Assembly (NCBI GenBank): GCA_038276395.1
Contig: JBBQAA010000070.1
Coordinates: 1 to 48,674, forward strand
DNA from: JBBQAA01 sp038276395
GTDB taxonomy: Bacteria > Actinomycetota > Thermoleophilia > Solirubrobacterales > Solirubrobacteraceae
DNA length: 48,674 nucleotides
Reading direction: 5' to 3'
Shown here: positions 7,653 through 16,101 of the stretch, one piece after another
Numbering within the stretch: the first letter of the stretch is position 1
Layout of the letters: every line of letters starts with the position of its first letter
Notes under the pieces: model-generated
Databases searched by the model: none
Told to the model about the DNA's origin: nothing
Seen by the model: the letters and a program-made list of their open reading frames with translations, nothing else
Position numbers and translations under genes: made by a program

Positions 7653-8887
7653 GTGCGCTCCTCCCGGAGCATCTCCTCGTCGAGCGGCAGACCCTGGTGG
7701 TGCAGCGTGTGCCCCATCCGCTCGCGCTTGGTGCGCAGGTAGGCCTCGTTGTGCGGGTTGGCCACGGTCTGGATCGGCACCTGCTCGGCCACCGAGAGCC
7801 CGTAGCCCTCGAGGCCGACGATCTTCTTCGGGTTGTTCGTGAGGATGCGAATCGAGGAGAGCCCGAGGTCGACGAGGATCTGCGCCCCGATCCCGTAGTC
7901 GCGCAGGTCGGCGGGCAGCCCGAGCTCGAGGTTGGCGTCGACGGTGTCCAGGCCGTCCTCCTGCAGCTTGTAGGCCCGGAGCTTGTTCAGCAGGCCGATG
8001 CCGCGCCCCTCCTGGGCGAGGTAGAGCAGGACGCCCCGACCCTCCCGCTCGATCATCGCGAGCGCCGAGTCGAGCTGCTCGCCGCAGTCGCAGCGCAGGG
8101 AGTGGAAGACGTCGCCGGTCAGGCACTCGGAGTGCACGCGCACGAGCACGTCCTCCTCGCCCTCGACCTCGCCCTTGACCATCGCCACGTGGTGCTTCTC
8201 GTCCACCAGCGAGCGGTAGCCGACGACCCGGAACTCGCCGAACGCCGTGGGCATCGCCGTCTCGACGACGCGCTCGATCAGCTTGTCGTTCAGCCGCCGG
8301 TGGGCGATCAGGTCGGCGATCGTCACCATCTTCAGGCCGTGGTGCTCGCAGTAGGTCTCGAGGTCGGGGATGCGGGCCATCGTCCCGTCATCGTTCTGGA
8401 TCTCACAGATGACCCCGGCCCGGTTCAGGCCGGCGAGCTCGGCGAGGTCGACCGCGGCCTCGGTGTGGCCGGTGCGCTCGAGCACCCCGCCCGCCTTGGC
8501 CTTGAGCGGGAGGATGTGACCGGGCCGCGCGAGGTCCTCGGGCCGTGAGCGCGGGTCGATCGCCACCTGGATCGTGTGCGCGCGCTCGGCGGCGGAGATC
8601 CCCGTCGTCACGCCTTCCCGCGCGTCGATCGACACCGTGAAGGCGGTGCGGAGCGGATCCTCGTTCTTGGCCGCCATGAGCGGCAGGTCGAGCTCGTCGC
8701 AGCGCTCGGGGGTGAGCGCCAGGCAGATCAGCCCGCGCGCGTGGACGGCCATGAAGTTGACGGCCTCCGGCGTGGCGAACTGCGCGGCGAGTACGAGGTC
8801 GCCTTCGTTCTCCCGGTTCTCGTCGTCGACCACGACGACCATCCGGCCCTGCCGGAAGTCCTCGATGGCCTCGGTGACGGTGTTCAT
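7649..8887 (-). CDS. ribBA: Bifunctional 3,4-dihydroxy-2-butanone 4-phosphate synthase / GTP cyclohydrolase II
   Basis: 412 residues. The N-terminal half is DHBP synthase, with the acidic loop DDENRENEGDL and GHTEAAVDLAELAGL. The C-terminal half is GTP cyclohydrolase II, with the zinc site HSECLTGDVFHSLRCDCG (three Cys) and the catalytic region EGRGIGLLNKLRAY. It makes both precursors of riboflavin from ribulose 5-phosphate and GTP. ATG 8887 overlaps the TGA of ribE (ATGA) and its TGA overlaps ribH (TTGA). Both active sites look complete. Confidence 0.97.
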   Translation of the reverse strand: MNTVTEAIEDFRQGRMVVVVDDENRENEGDLVLAAQFATPEAVNFMAVHARGLICLALTPERCDELDLPLMAAKNEDPLRTAFTVSIDAREGVTTGISAAERAHTIQVAIDPRSRPEDLARPGHILPLKAKAGGVLERTGHTEAAVDLAELAGLNRAGVICEIQNDDGTMARIPDLETYCEHHGLKMVTIADLIAHRRLNDKLIERVVETAMPTAFGEFRVVGYRSLVDEKHHVAMVKGEVEGEEDVLVRVHSECLTGDVFHSLRCDCGEQLDSALAMIEREGRGVLLYLAQEGRGIGLLNKLRAYKLQEDGLDTVDANLELGLPADLRDYGIGAQILVDLGLSSIRILTNNPKKIVGLEGYGLSVAEQVPIQTVANPHNEAYLRTKRERMGHTLHHQGLPLDEEMLREERT

Positions 8888-9456
8888 CGCGGCATCAGCC
8901 TTTCCACGTACTTGGCGAGCACGTCCACCTCCAGGTTGACCTCTCCTCCGGGTTCGGTCCGGCCCAGGGTCGTTCGCCGGCGGGTCTCCGGGATGAGCGA
9001 CACGGAGAACCCATCGTCCGCGAGCGCCGCGACCGTGAGCGAGATCCCGTCGACGGCGATGGATCCCTGGGCCACGACGTAGCGCAGGAGCTCCGGCGGC
9101 GCCGCGATCTCGACGATCCCCGCCAAGCCCTCCTCGCGGACGGTGCGCACGGTGCCGACGCCGTCGACGTGGCCCTGCACGACATGGCCGCCGAGCCGGT
9201 CGCTCGCGCGCAGCGGCAGCTCGAGGTTGACCCGGCGGCCTGGTGCGGCGGCGCCGAGCGAGGAGCGGCGGAGCGTCTCGGCCATGACGTCGGCGGCGAA
9301 GGCGCCGTCCGCGATCCGCGTGGCGGTGAGGCACACGCCGTCGACGGCGATCGAGTCCCCCTCGGCGAGCTCCGAGGCGAGCGCCGTGCGCACGCGCAGC
9401 TGACCGTCCGCCGCCGCCTCCACGGTCCCGAGATCCTGGACGAGGCCGGTGAACAC
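8884..9456 (-). CDS. ribE: Riboflavin synthase, alpha chain
   Basis: 190 residues with two homologous lumazine-binding barrels, about 1-85 and 97-180. It dismutates two lumazine molecules into riboflavin and the ribitylaminouracil. It starts MFTGLVQDLGTV, the invariant family N-terminus, from a GTG at 9456. The paired motifs VDGVCLTAT and VDGISLTVA, and GHVVQGHVDGVG at the domain junction, are visible. It follows ribD by 4 bases and overlaps ribBA by 4. Confidence 0.96.
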   Translation of the reverse strand: MFTGLVQDLGTVEAAADGQLRVRTALASELAEGDSIAVDGVCLTATRIADGAFAADVMAETLRRSSLGAAAPGRRVNLELPLRASDRLGGHVVQGHVDGVGTVRTVREEGLAGIVEIAAPPELLRYVVAQGSIAVDGISLTVAALADDGFSVSLIPETRRRTTLGRTEPGGEVNLEVDVLAKYVERLMPR

Positions 9457-9460
9457 GCCC

Positions 9461-10585
9461 TCACCACTCCCGAAAGCGCGCGGTCAGCAGGACGTCCTCC
9501 CCGCTCGGCTCGCAGACGACGCAGAGCGCGCGCCGGGCGTCGGCCACGGCCTCGACCCCATCGCCCTCGAGCGGGTCGCGGGCGCTGCGCCCGGCGAGCA
9601 CGAGCGGCGCGACGAACAGGCGCATCTCGTCGACCTCGCCGGCGTCGAGAAAGGCGCCCGCGAGTCGCGGCCCACCCTCGAGCAGGATCGAGGTGATCTC
9701 CCGCTCTCCGAGCTGCTCGAGGCCCGAGGTGACCCGGGCGGACTCGTTGCCCCCGGTGGCGACGATGACCTCCGCCCCGGCCTGCTCTAGGGCCTGCACG
9801 CTCGCACGATCGGCGGCGCGGGAGGTGATGACGGTGAGCGGGAGCTCGTGCGCGGCGCGGACGAGCTGGCCGTCGAGCGGGAGCCGGGCCGTCGCGTCGA
9901 AGACGACCCGCCGCGGCTGGCGGCTCACCCCCGGGACACGCGCGGTGAGCTGCGGGTCGTCGGCCAGCGCCGTCCCGATGCCGACGGCCACAGCGTCGCA
10001 CTCGGCGCGCCAGTAGTGCGCGCGGTGCCGGGAGTCCTCGCTGGAGATCCACTTCGAGTCCCCCGCCGCCGTGGCGACCTTCCCGTCGAGACTCATGGCC
10101 GTCTTGAAGAGGACCCAGGGCCGCCCGGTGCGCGCGTGCTTGCGGAAGGGCTGGTTGAGCATCCGGGCGCGGCCGGCGAGGTCGTCGTCGGCCACGACGA
10201 CCTCGACGCCCTCGTCGCGCAGGATCCCGAGGCCGCGGCCGCTGGCCTTGGTGCTCGGGTCCTCGGACGCGACGACGACCCGGCCGATGCCGGCCGCGAG
10301 GATCGCCTCCGTGCAGGGCGGGGTCTGGCCCTCGTGCGCACAGGGCTCGAGCGAGACGTAGAGCGTCGCGCCGGCAAGGTCGGCCGCGCCGGCGGCGCGG
10401 ATCGCCTCGACCTCGGCGTGCGGGCCGCCGTAGGCGCCGTGCCAACCCTCGGCGATCGCCTCGCCCGCCGGCGAGGCGAGGACGGCGCCCACGAGCGGGT
10501 TCGGGCTGACCCGGCCGCGCCCCTGCTCGGCGAGCTCGATCGCGCGCGCCAGGTGGACGCGGTCGGTGTGCAGGGAGAGACTCAC
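9461..10585 (-). CDS. ribD: Bifunctional diaminohydroxyphosphoribosylaminopyrimidine deaminase / reductase
   Basis: 374 residues. The N-terminal deaminase carries the zinc site PHAEVEAI and PCAHEGQTPPC; the C-terminal reductase carries KTAMSLDGKVATAAGDSKWIS and LLEGGPRLAGAFLDAG. It performs two consecutive steps of riboflavin synthesis. GTG 10585 sits just before the homology. It is the first gene of the rib operon; only 55 bases separate it from the upstream gene and they do not show an FMN riboswitch, so the operon is not riboswitch-controlled from here. A TATCCT hexamer 13 bases upstream is a possible -10. Confidence 0.96.
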   Translation of the reverse strand: MSLSLHTDRVHLARAIELAEQGRGRVSPNPLVGAVLASPAGEAIAEGWHGAYGGPHAEVEAIRAAGAADLAGATLYVSLEPCAHEGQTPPCTEAILAAGIGRVVVASEDPSTKASGRGLGILRDEGVEVVVADDDLAGRARMLNQPFRKHARTGRPWVLFKTAMSLDGKVATAAGDSKWISSEDSRHRAHYWRAECDAVAVGIGTALADDPQLTARVPGVSRQPRRVVFDATARLPLDGQLVRAAHELPLTVITSRAADRASVQALEQAGAEVIVATGGNESARVTSGLEQLGEREITSILLEGGPRLAGAFLDAGEVDEMRLFVAPLVLAGRSARDPLEGDGVEAVADARRALCVVCEPSGEDVLLTARFREW

Positions 10586-10598
10586 GACGGGGCCTCGG

Positions 10599-10604
10599 AG
10601 GATA
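10599..10604 (-). promoter_or_regulatory. Possible -10 hexamer for the riboflavin operon
   Basis: TATCCT on the minus strand, 13 bases before the ribD GTG. No -35 is evident and the gap is slightly longer than at most other genes in this window. Confidence 0.35.
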
Positions 10605-10640
10605 TGCGGCGGCGGGCGGCGAGCATCGCCCGCAAGGCGG

Positions 10641-12191
10641 CTACCGCTCGCGGCAATCGCGCAGGCGGTAGATCCGGATCTCCGAGCCCGGCTGGGTGAA
10701 CGGCCCGCGGAACTGGTAGGAGGCGTCGAAGTCAACGCGCGGCGGCCGCGCGCCGCCGAAGGGCGAGGCGACGTGCAGCAAGCGGGACTGCCGCTCGAGC
10801 ACGGCGTAGTAGGCGATGGCACCGAGTGCGCGCCGGGGCTCGGCCTCGGCGCGGCCGCGCGAGTTCGAGTCGGTGACGACGTAGCAGAAGCCGCGCCGGC
10901 GGTAGGCGTCGAGAAAGCCCGGGGAGAGCGCCAGCTCGTACTCGTCGAGGCGCGTGCGGAACGGCGGCGGGTAGCGGATGTAGCCCGCGCTCCAGCTCTC
11001 CCGGAGCGTCGGCTCGAAGACCACGCGCGAGCCGAGCGGGACGTGGGCCCGCAGCCAGGCCCGGGCCTCGTTGCGCGCATCCGGGCGGGAGAGGATCCGG
11101 TCGAGCCGCACGCTCTGGACGAGCCCCTGCCCGGCGAGGAGGACCCCGAGCAGGAGCAGCGGCACGCCGCGCCGAGCGAGCGCGCGTGCGGCGTGGGCGG
11201 CGAGCAGCGCGAGCACGGGCACGACGGGCAGCAGGTAGCGCCCGAAGAAGCGCGCCTCGAGGCCGACGGTCACCGCGAAGAGCAGGAGCGGCGAGAGGAG
11301 CATCAGCGCGCGCACGCGGTCCCTGATCGCCAGGAGCACGGCCCCCGCCACCGCCGCGAGCGCGGGGATGACCCCCATCCCCCACCCCGCGGCGCCGAGG
11401 TAGAAGGGCAGCGCCGAGCCCTCCGAGCGCCCGAGCTTCCGCACCCCCGAGAGCCCGGCCTGGCCGGAGAGGCCGGCGCGGAACTCGGAGAGATCGAGCA
11501 GCGCGTAGGGGTTGACGAGCAAAAAGGCGAGGAGCGCGGCTCCGAGCCCGCCGAGCAGGCGCCGCCCCGAGCGGTGCGGCGAGGCGAGGGTGGCGAAGAC
11601 GAGCGGCAGGAGCGCCAGCCCCGCCGTGTACTTGGTCGCCGCCGCGAGGCCGACAGCGGCCCCCGCGAGCGCGTAGTCGAGCGCCCAGCCGCGCCGCAGG
11701 ACCCGCGCCGTGGCGAGCAGCGCGAGGCAGACGGCGCTCATCGCGGGCACGTCGTTCAGCCCGAGGTGGGAGTAGAAGACGGGCAGGAAGCCGACGGCGA
11801 GGACGAGGCCGGCCAGGAGCCCCGTCGCGCGGTCGAACAGCAGCCTGCCCGCCCGCGCGAGCAGGGCGACGCCCGCGGCACCGATCACCGCGACGAGGAT
11901 CCGCGCGGCGAGGAAGTAGGCGCCGGGGTCGCGCGCGAAGCGCTCCCCGCCGCCGAACACGACGGCGTAGAGGACGTGCAGCGCGTAGGTCAGACCCGGC
12001 GGGTTGGCGAAGTAGTGGGGGTTCCACCCGTGGCCGAAGAGCGCCACCGCGCCGGGCACGAAATGCGAGTCCTCGTCGGAGTTGTAGGCGATCGGCAGCC
12101 CGTGCCCGGTCCCCCACAGGCGGAGGAGGAGGGCGGCGAGGACGAGGGCGGTCCCGAGACCCGGCGGGCGTAGGCGATGTCGAGCCGGCAC
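10641..12191 (-). CDS. Membrane glycosyltransferase of the ArnT/PMT (GT39/GT83-like) type
   Basis: 516 residues with about ten hydrophobic helices, then a soluble C-terminal region (about 380-516). The N-terminal lumenal loop carries YNSDEDSHFVPGA: a D-E-D acidic motif after TM1 is the metal/catalytic feature of GT-C enzymes using polyprenyl-phosphate sugars. GLNDVPAMSAVCLAL resembles the second conserved loop. Acceptor and sugar are unknown. GTG 12191 is the first start before TM1. It is divergent from a GT2 gene 110 bases away that resembles polyprenyl-phosphate sugar synthases, so that enzyme may make its donor (inference). The stop is 55 bases before ribD. Confidence 0.82.
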   Translation of the reverse strand: MPARHRLRPPGLGTALVLAALLLRLWGTGHGLPIAYNSDEDSHFVPGAVALFGHGWNPHYFANPPGLTYALHVLYAVVFGGGERFARDPGAYFLAARILVAVIGAAGVALLARAGRLLFDRATGLLAGLVLAVGFLPVFYSHLGLNDVPAMSAVCLALLATARVLRRGWALDYALAGAAVGLAAATKYTAGLALLPLVFATLASPHRSGRRLLGGLGAALLAFLLVNPYALLDLSEFRAGLSGQAGLSGVRKLGRSEGSALPFYLGAAGWGMGVIPALAAVAGAVLLAIRDRVRALMLLSPLLLFAVTVGLEARFFGRYLLPVVPVLALLAAHAARALARRGVPLLLLGVLLAGQGLVQSVRLDRILSRPDARNEARAWLRAHVPLGSRVVFEPTLRESWSAGYIRYPPPFRTRLDEYELALSPGFLDAYRRRGFCYVVTDSNSRGRAEAEPRRALGAIAYYAVLERQSRLLHVASPFGGARPPRVDFDASYQFRGPFTQPGSEIRIYRLRDCRER

Positions 12192-12265
12192 GAGGCCATC
12201 ATTCCGCCTCGGTGCTCGGGGCTCGGGGTCACGGTGCCCGCCGGGACCACGACCGGCACCGCGCC

Positions 12266-12271
12266 TACACT
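12266..12271 (+). promoter_or_regulatory. -10 hexamer for the GT2 gene
   Basis: TACACT lies 29 bases before ATG 12301 and 2 bases before an in-frame GTG at 12274. A transcript starting near 12278 would exclude the GTG, supporting ATG 12301 as the start. Confidence 0.4.
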
Positions 12272-12300
12272 CAGTGTCGCGTGCCCGGTGGCCCTTCGGC

Positions 12301-13314
12301 ATGAAGCTCATCATCCAGATCCCGTGCCTTGACGAGGAGGCGACGCTTCCGCGCACCCTCGCCGACCTGCCCCGCGAGGTCCTCGGCTTCGACGAGGTGG
12401 AGTGGCTCGTGATCGACGACGGGTCCCGGGATCGGACGATCTCCGTGGCGGTCGCCCACGGCGTCGACCACGTCGTGCGCCTGACCAACAACAAAGGCCT
12501 CGCGGCCGCCTTCCAGGCCGGTCTCGACGCCGCCCTGAAGCTCGGCGCCGACGTCGTCGTCAACACCGACGCAGACAACCAGTACCGCGCCTCGGACATC
12601 CCGAAGCTCGTCGAGCCGATCCTCCGCGGCGAAGCGGACATGGTCATCGGGGACCGCGAGGTGCGCACGGTCGAGCACTTCTCCCCGGGCAAGAAGCTCA
12701 TGCAACGCCTCGGCTCGTGGGTCGTGCGGCAGGCCTCGGGCACGGAGATTCCCGACACCACCTCGGGCTTTCGCGCCTACAACCGCGAGGCGGCGCTCCA
12801 GGTCCAGGTCGTCTCGACCTTCACCTACACCCTCGAGTCGGTGATCCAGGCCGGGCGTACGCTCGTGGCCACGACGCACGTGCCGGTTGAGACCAACCCG
12901 CGCACCCGCGCCTCCCGCCTCTTCCCCTCCAACCGGGCCTACGTGCGCCGCAATGCGCTGACGATCTTCCGCGTCTACGCCCAGTTCGAGCCGCTGAAGG
13001 TCTTCTGGCGGCTCGCGGTGGTGCTCGGGATCGCCGCGCTCGTGGCCTGGAGCCGCTTCATCATCTCGCTCTTCGACGCGGGCGGCCGCGGCCACGTCCA
13101 GTCGCTCATCCTCGGCGCGGTGCTGTTCAACGCGGCGATGCTGCTCGCCGCCATCGGCGTGATCGGCGATCTCCTCGCCGCCCAGCGGATCCTCACCCAG
13201 CGCACGCTCGAGCGCGTGCGGCGCGTCGAGCTGCACCTCGGCGTCGAGCCCTCGCACTACGAGCCCGGCGCGCACGAGACGGGCCAGCGGGCGACGACCG
13301 GCGCCCACGCGTGA
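12301..13314 (+). CDS. Family 2 glycosyltransferase with two C-terminal membrane helices (DPM-synthase-like)
   Basis: 337 residues. A GT-A domain occupies about 1-235: IIQIPCLDEEATL at the start, VIDDGSRDRT, and the metal motif NTDADNQY, followed by GDREVR and TTSGFRAYN. Two membrane helices follow (about 240-265 and 275-300). This layout matches bacterial polyprenyl-phosphate mannose/glucose synthases that load sugar onto a lipid carrier. I chose ATG 12301 because the homology starts at once (MKLIIQIPCLDEE). The last codons overlap the following methyltransferase (GTGA). It is divergent from the GT-C transferase that could use its product. Confidence 0.88.
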   Translation: MKLIIQIPCLDEEATLPRTLADLPREVLGFDEVEWLVIDDGSRDRTISVAVAHGVDHVVRLTNNKGLAAAFQAGLDAALKLGADVVVNTDADNQYRASDIPKLVEPILRGEADMVIGDREVRTVEHFSPGKKLMQRLGSWVVRQASGTEIPDTTSGFRAYNREAALQVQVVSTFTYTLESVIQAGRTLVATTHVPVETNPRTRASRLFPSNRAYVRRNALTIFRVYAQFEPLKVFWRLAVVLGIAALVAWSRFIISLFDAGGRGHVQSLILGAVLFNAAMLLAAIGVIGDLLAAQRILTQRTLERVRRVELHLGVEPSHYEPGAHETGQRATTGAHA

Positions 13315-13931
13315 GCGGACCCTCCGCCGCCGCTCCCGTCCCCACCGGCAACACCTTCGACAAGTACGGATCGCAGAACCCGGCGGTCCGGCGGCTCATG
13401 CGCGGCTTCACGGCCGCGCTCGACTCGCTGCTGCTGGACGCCGGCCCGACCTCGATCCTCGATATCGGCTGCGGGGAGGGGGTGCTCAGCGCCGACTGGG
13501 CCGCGCGGCCGGGCGTGGCCCGGGTGGAGGGGGTCGACCTCGAGGACCCCGGCCTGCGCGCCGAGTGGGCGGCGCGGGAGCGGCCGGGCCTCGCGTTTCG
13601 CGCCGCGGATGCGGCGGCGCTGCCCGATCCCGACGGGTCGTGGGATCTCGTGGCCGCCGTCGAGCTGCTCGAGCACGTCGCGGAGCCCGAGCGCGTGCTG
13701 GCCGAGCTCGCGCGCGTCGCGCGGCGCCACGTACTGCTCTCCGTCCCGCGCGAGCCGCTGTGGCGCGGACTGAACCTCGCGCGCGGCGCCTACGTGCGCG
13801 AGCTCGGGAACACGCCCGGGCACCTGAACCACTGGACGCCGCGGGGGATCGGGCGGCTCGCCGCGCGCCACGGGGCCGTCGCGGCCGCGCGGGCGCCGTT
13901 CCCGTGGACGGTGCTGCTGCTGCGCGTGTGA
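13311..13931 (+). CDS. Class I SAM-dependent methyltransferase
   Basis: 206 residues, Rossmann methyltransferase of the Methyltransf_11 type. Motif I is ILDIGCGEGVLS, the acidic residue ending strand 2 is in VEGVDLEDP, and motif IV is WDLVAAVELLEHVAEPE. A lid region (YVRELGNTPGHLNHWTP) with His and Trp may bind the acceptor. The substrate is not predictable. GTG 13311 overlaps the GT2 stop, so the two are translated together; a role in modifying a glycolipid or lipid-linked sugar is likely (inference). It converges with rpe with a single base between stops. Confidence 0.85.
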   Translation: MSGPSAAAPVPTGNTFDKYGSQNPAVRRLMRGFTAALDSLLLDAGPTSILDIGCGEGVLSADWAARPGVARVEGVDLEDPGLRAEWAARERPGLAFRAADAAALPDPDGSWDLVAAVELLEHVAEPERVLAELARVARRHVLLSVPREPLWRGLNLARGAYVRELGNTPGHLNHWTPRGIGRLAARHGAVAAARAPFPWTVLLLRV

Positions 13932-13932
13932 G

Positions 13933-14601
13933 TCAGGCCCCGCCGATTGCCGCCGCGGCGATCTCCGCGTAGGCGGCGGCGGGATCCTCGCCGCCGAAGA
14001 TCGCCGAGCCGGCCACGAGACGCGTCGCGCCGGCGGCGACGCAGCCGGGCGCCGTGCGCGCGTCGACCCCGCCGTCGACCTCGATCACCAGCTTGGGCAG
14101 CGCCGCGCGCAGGCGGCGCACCTTCTCGAGCGTGAAGGGCAGGAGCGGCTGACCGCCCCAGCCCGGGTTGATCGTCATGACGAGCGCGTGGTCGACCGCG
14201 TCGGCCAGGCCGATCACGACCCCCTCGGGGGTGGCGGGGTTGACCGCGAGGCCGGCACGGCAGCCGGCGTCGCGGACGGCGGCCAGCGCGTAGTGGACGT
14301 TGGGCGTGGCCTCGGCGTGGACCGTGACACCGTCCGCGCCGGCCTCGGCGAACGCCTCGATCTGGCGCTCGGGCCGCTCGATCATCAGATGGACGTCGAG
14401 GAAGCCGCCCGCCTCGTGCACCGCCGGGGCGATGCTCTGGAGCACGAGCGGGCCGAGGGTGAGCGGCGGGACGAAGTGCCCGTCCATGACGTCGAAGTGG
14501 ATCCACCGGGCGCCCGCGTCCATGACCGTGGCGATCTGCTCTCCGAGCCGCGCGAAGTCGGCTGACAGGAGCGACGGCGCGACGAGCGGGGCACCCGTCA
14601 T
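13933..14601 (-). CDS. rpe: Ribulose-phosphate 3-epimerase
   Basis: 222 residues, TIM-barrel enzyme interconverting ribulose 5-phosphate and xylulose 5-phosphate in the pentose phosphate pathway. Motifs: APSLLSADFARLGEQI at the N-terminus, the metal/catalytic HFDVMDGHFVPPLT, DVHLMIERPE, MTINPGWGGQPLLP and EVDGGVDARTA. ATG 14601 overlaps the stop of the zinc-ribbon gene (ATGA). It ends the priA-def-fmt-rsmB-rpe series and supplies the same sugar phosphate pool used by RibBA. Confidence 0.96.
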   Translation of the reverse strand: MTGAPLVAPSLLSADFARLGEQIATVMDAGARWIHFDVMDGHFVPPLTLGPLVLQSIAPAVHEAGGFLDVHLMIERPERQIEAFAEAGADGVTVHAEATPNVHYALAAVRDAGCRAGLAVNPATPEGVVIGLADAVDHALVMTINPGWGGQPLLPFTLEKVRRLRAALPKLVIEVDGGVDARTAPGCVAAGATRLVAGSAIFGGEDPAAAYAEIAAAAIGGA

Positions 14602-14819
14602 ACGGGTTGGAGCATCGAGGCCTGGCAGTGGTTGCAGCGCATCTGCGCCGTCGTCGACATCCGGACGATCGTCGAGTGCTCCCCGCAGTCCGGGCACAGG
14701 GACATGAGCTCGAAGCGGTGCAGGCAGTTCACGCAGCGGTAGCGGCCGGGCAGGTTCGTCGGGCGCAGCCAGGGCTCGCCGCAGTTCGGGCACTCGGGAC
14801 CGGCGTTCCATTCCGCCAT
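14598..14819 (-). CDS. Small zinc-ribbon protein, function unknown
   Basis: 73 residues with four CxxC pairs (CPNC, CVNC, CPDC, CNHC), enough for two zinc-ribbon knuckles. No other domain is seen. ATG 14819 follows the rsmB stop by 7 bases; a GTG at 14840 would overlap rsmB and is less likely. The stop overlaps rpe (ATGA). Position between an rRNA methyltransferase and rpe suggests co-expression with translation genes, and a nucleic-acid or ribosome role is possible but unproven. Confidence 0.7.
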   Translation of the reverse strand: MAEWNAGPECPNCGEPWLRPTNLPGRYRCVNCLHRFELMSLCPDCGEHSTIVRMSTTAQMRCNHCQASMLQPV

Positions 14820-14826
14820 TCGGTAC

Positions 14827-16101
14827 CTAGCGTGGCACACCGGCCAGACGGCCGAGGAAGAACCCCTCGGTGCCGTCGCGGTGCGGGAGGAGGCGACGGG
14901 TCCACGTCCAGTCGCGCGCGGGCTCCTCGCGCCGCGAGATCGTGCACACGGAGTAGAGGAGCGTGCCGCCGGGGCGCAGCGCGCGCTCCCCCGCGGCGAG
15001 GATGCGCTCCTGCTGGACGGCGAGCTCGGCGATCGCCTCCGGGCTCGCGCGCCAGCGCAGGTCGGGGCGGGACTGGAGCGTGCCGAGGCCCGAGCACGGC
15101 GGGTCGACGAGCACCCGGTCGAAGGGCTCGGCCGCCGTGAACTCGGCGGCGTCGCCCTCGTGGACGGTGACGCAGGTCGCCCGCATGCGCTCCAAGGTCT
15201 CGCGCAGCCCCCGAGCCCGGGCGGGGTTCCGCTCGACGGCGATCACCGCGCCCCTGTCGGCCATGAGCGCGGCCAGGTGCGTCGTCTTCCCGCCCGGCGC
15301 CGCACAAAGGTCGAGCACGCGCTCCCCCGGCTCGGGCGCGAGCGCGCGGGCGGCGAGCATCGAGGCGCGGGACTGGCCGTACACCGCGCCCGCGCGCCAC
15401 TCGGGGCTCTCCCAGGCGTCCCACGGCCCGTCGAGCACGAGCGCCTCGGGCGGCTCGGCCGCGGGATGGGCGGGGATCGCGGAGAGGTCGGCGGGCGCCA
15501 GCGGGTTGACGCGGAGCGCCGCCTCAGGCGGCTGGTTGACGACGCGGAGGAGCGCGCGCGCCTCCTCGGCACCGAGCTCCCCCCACCACAGCTCGGCCAG
15601 CCAGTCCGGCACGGAGTGGGCGAGCGCGGCCTCGGGGGCCGTGCCGTCGGGCAGCGGCGCGGGCGGCTCCCGCAGCGCGCGGCGCAGCACGGCGTTGACC
15701 AACCCGGCGGCACGGGGCGCGACGGTCTTCGTCAGCTCGACCGTCTCGTTGACCGCCGCGTGCTCGGGGATGCCGTCGAGGAACAGGATCTGCAGCAGGC
15801 CGAGGCGCAGGAGCGCGCGCACGGGCGGGTCGAGCCGCGCGGCCGGGCGACCGGCCAGGCGCTCGGCGTGGTGGTCGAGCGTCCGCGCCCGCTGGACCGC
15901 CCCGAAGGCGAGCGCCGTGGCCAGGCCACGCTCCCGCGGCTCGAGGCGCGCGCGCCCGGCCTCGGCGGCCAGCGCCCGGTCGGCGTAGGCGCCCTGCTCG
16001 AAGACGCGCCGCAGGACCGCGAGTGCGACCGCCCGCGCTCCGCCCTCCCCCGGCGAGGTCGACCGGCGAGTACTCCTCGGATAGCGAGGACTACTCGCCA
16101 C
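14827..16101 (-). CDS. rsmB: 16S rRNA (cytosine-967-C5)-methyltransferase
   Basis: 424 residues. An N-terminal NusB-like RNA-binding domain (about 20-150) precedes the SAM methyltransferase domain. Motifs: LDLCAAPGGKTTHLAA (motif I), DPPCSGLGTLQSRPD with the first catalytic Cys, and YSVCTISRREE with the second Cys (usual form YSTCTI). It methylates C967 of 16S rRNA. The start is a GTG at 16101 lying inside the fmt C-terminus, and a strong inverted repeat (16065-16099) covers the start region. No better start exists before the NusB-like domain. Confidence 0.94.
   Translation of the reverse strand: MASSPRYPRSTRRSTSPGEGGARAVALAVLRRVFEQGAYADRALAAEAGRARLEPRERGLATALAFGAVQRARTLDHHAERLAGRPAARLDPPVRALLRLGLLQILFLDGIPEHAAVNETVELTKTVAPRAAGLVNAVLRRALREPPAPLPDGTAPEAALAHSVPDWLAELWWGELGAEEARALLRVVNQPPEAALRVNPLAPADLSAIPAHPAAEPPEALVLDGPWDAWESPEWRAGAVYGQSRASMLAARALAPEPGERVLDLCAAPGGKTTHLAALMADRGAVIAVERNPARARGLRETLERMRATCVTVHEGDAAEFTAAEPFDRVLVDPPCSGLGTLQSRPDLRWRASPEAIAELAVQQERILAAGERALRPGGTLLYSVCTISRREEPARDWTWTRRLLPHRDGTEGFFLGRLAGVPR
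16065..16099. repeat. Inverted repeat spanning the fmt stop and rsmB start
   Basis: Arms at 16065-16079 and 16085-16099 pair at 14 of 15 positions around a 5-base loop. In the minus-strand mRNA the hairpin includes the fmt TAG (16093-16091) and touches the rsmB GTG (16101-16099), so it could slow re-initiation at rsmB unless ribosomes reading fmt open it. Confidence 0.6.

Noticed and set aside
10586..10640. FMN riboswitch before ribD
   Set aside because: Only 55 bases, with none of the conserved RFN elements.
10566..12173. 535-codon plus frame opposite the GT-C transferase
   Set aside because: Low-complexity charged translation; the minus strand shows membrane helices and the catalytic loop.
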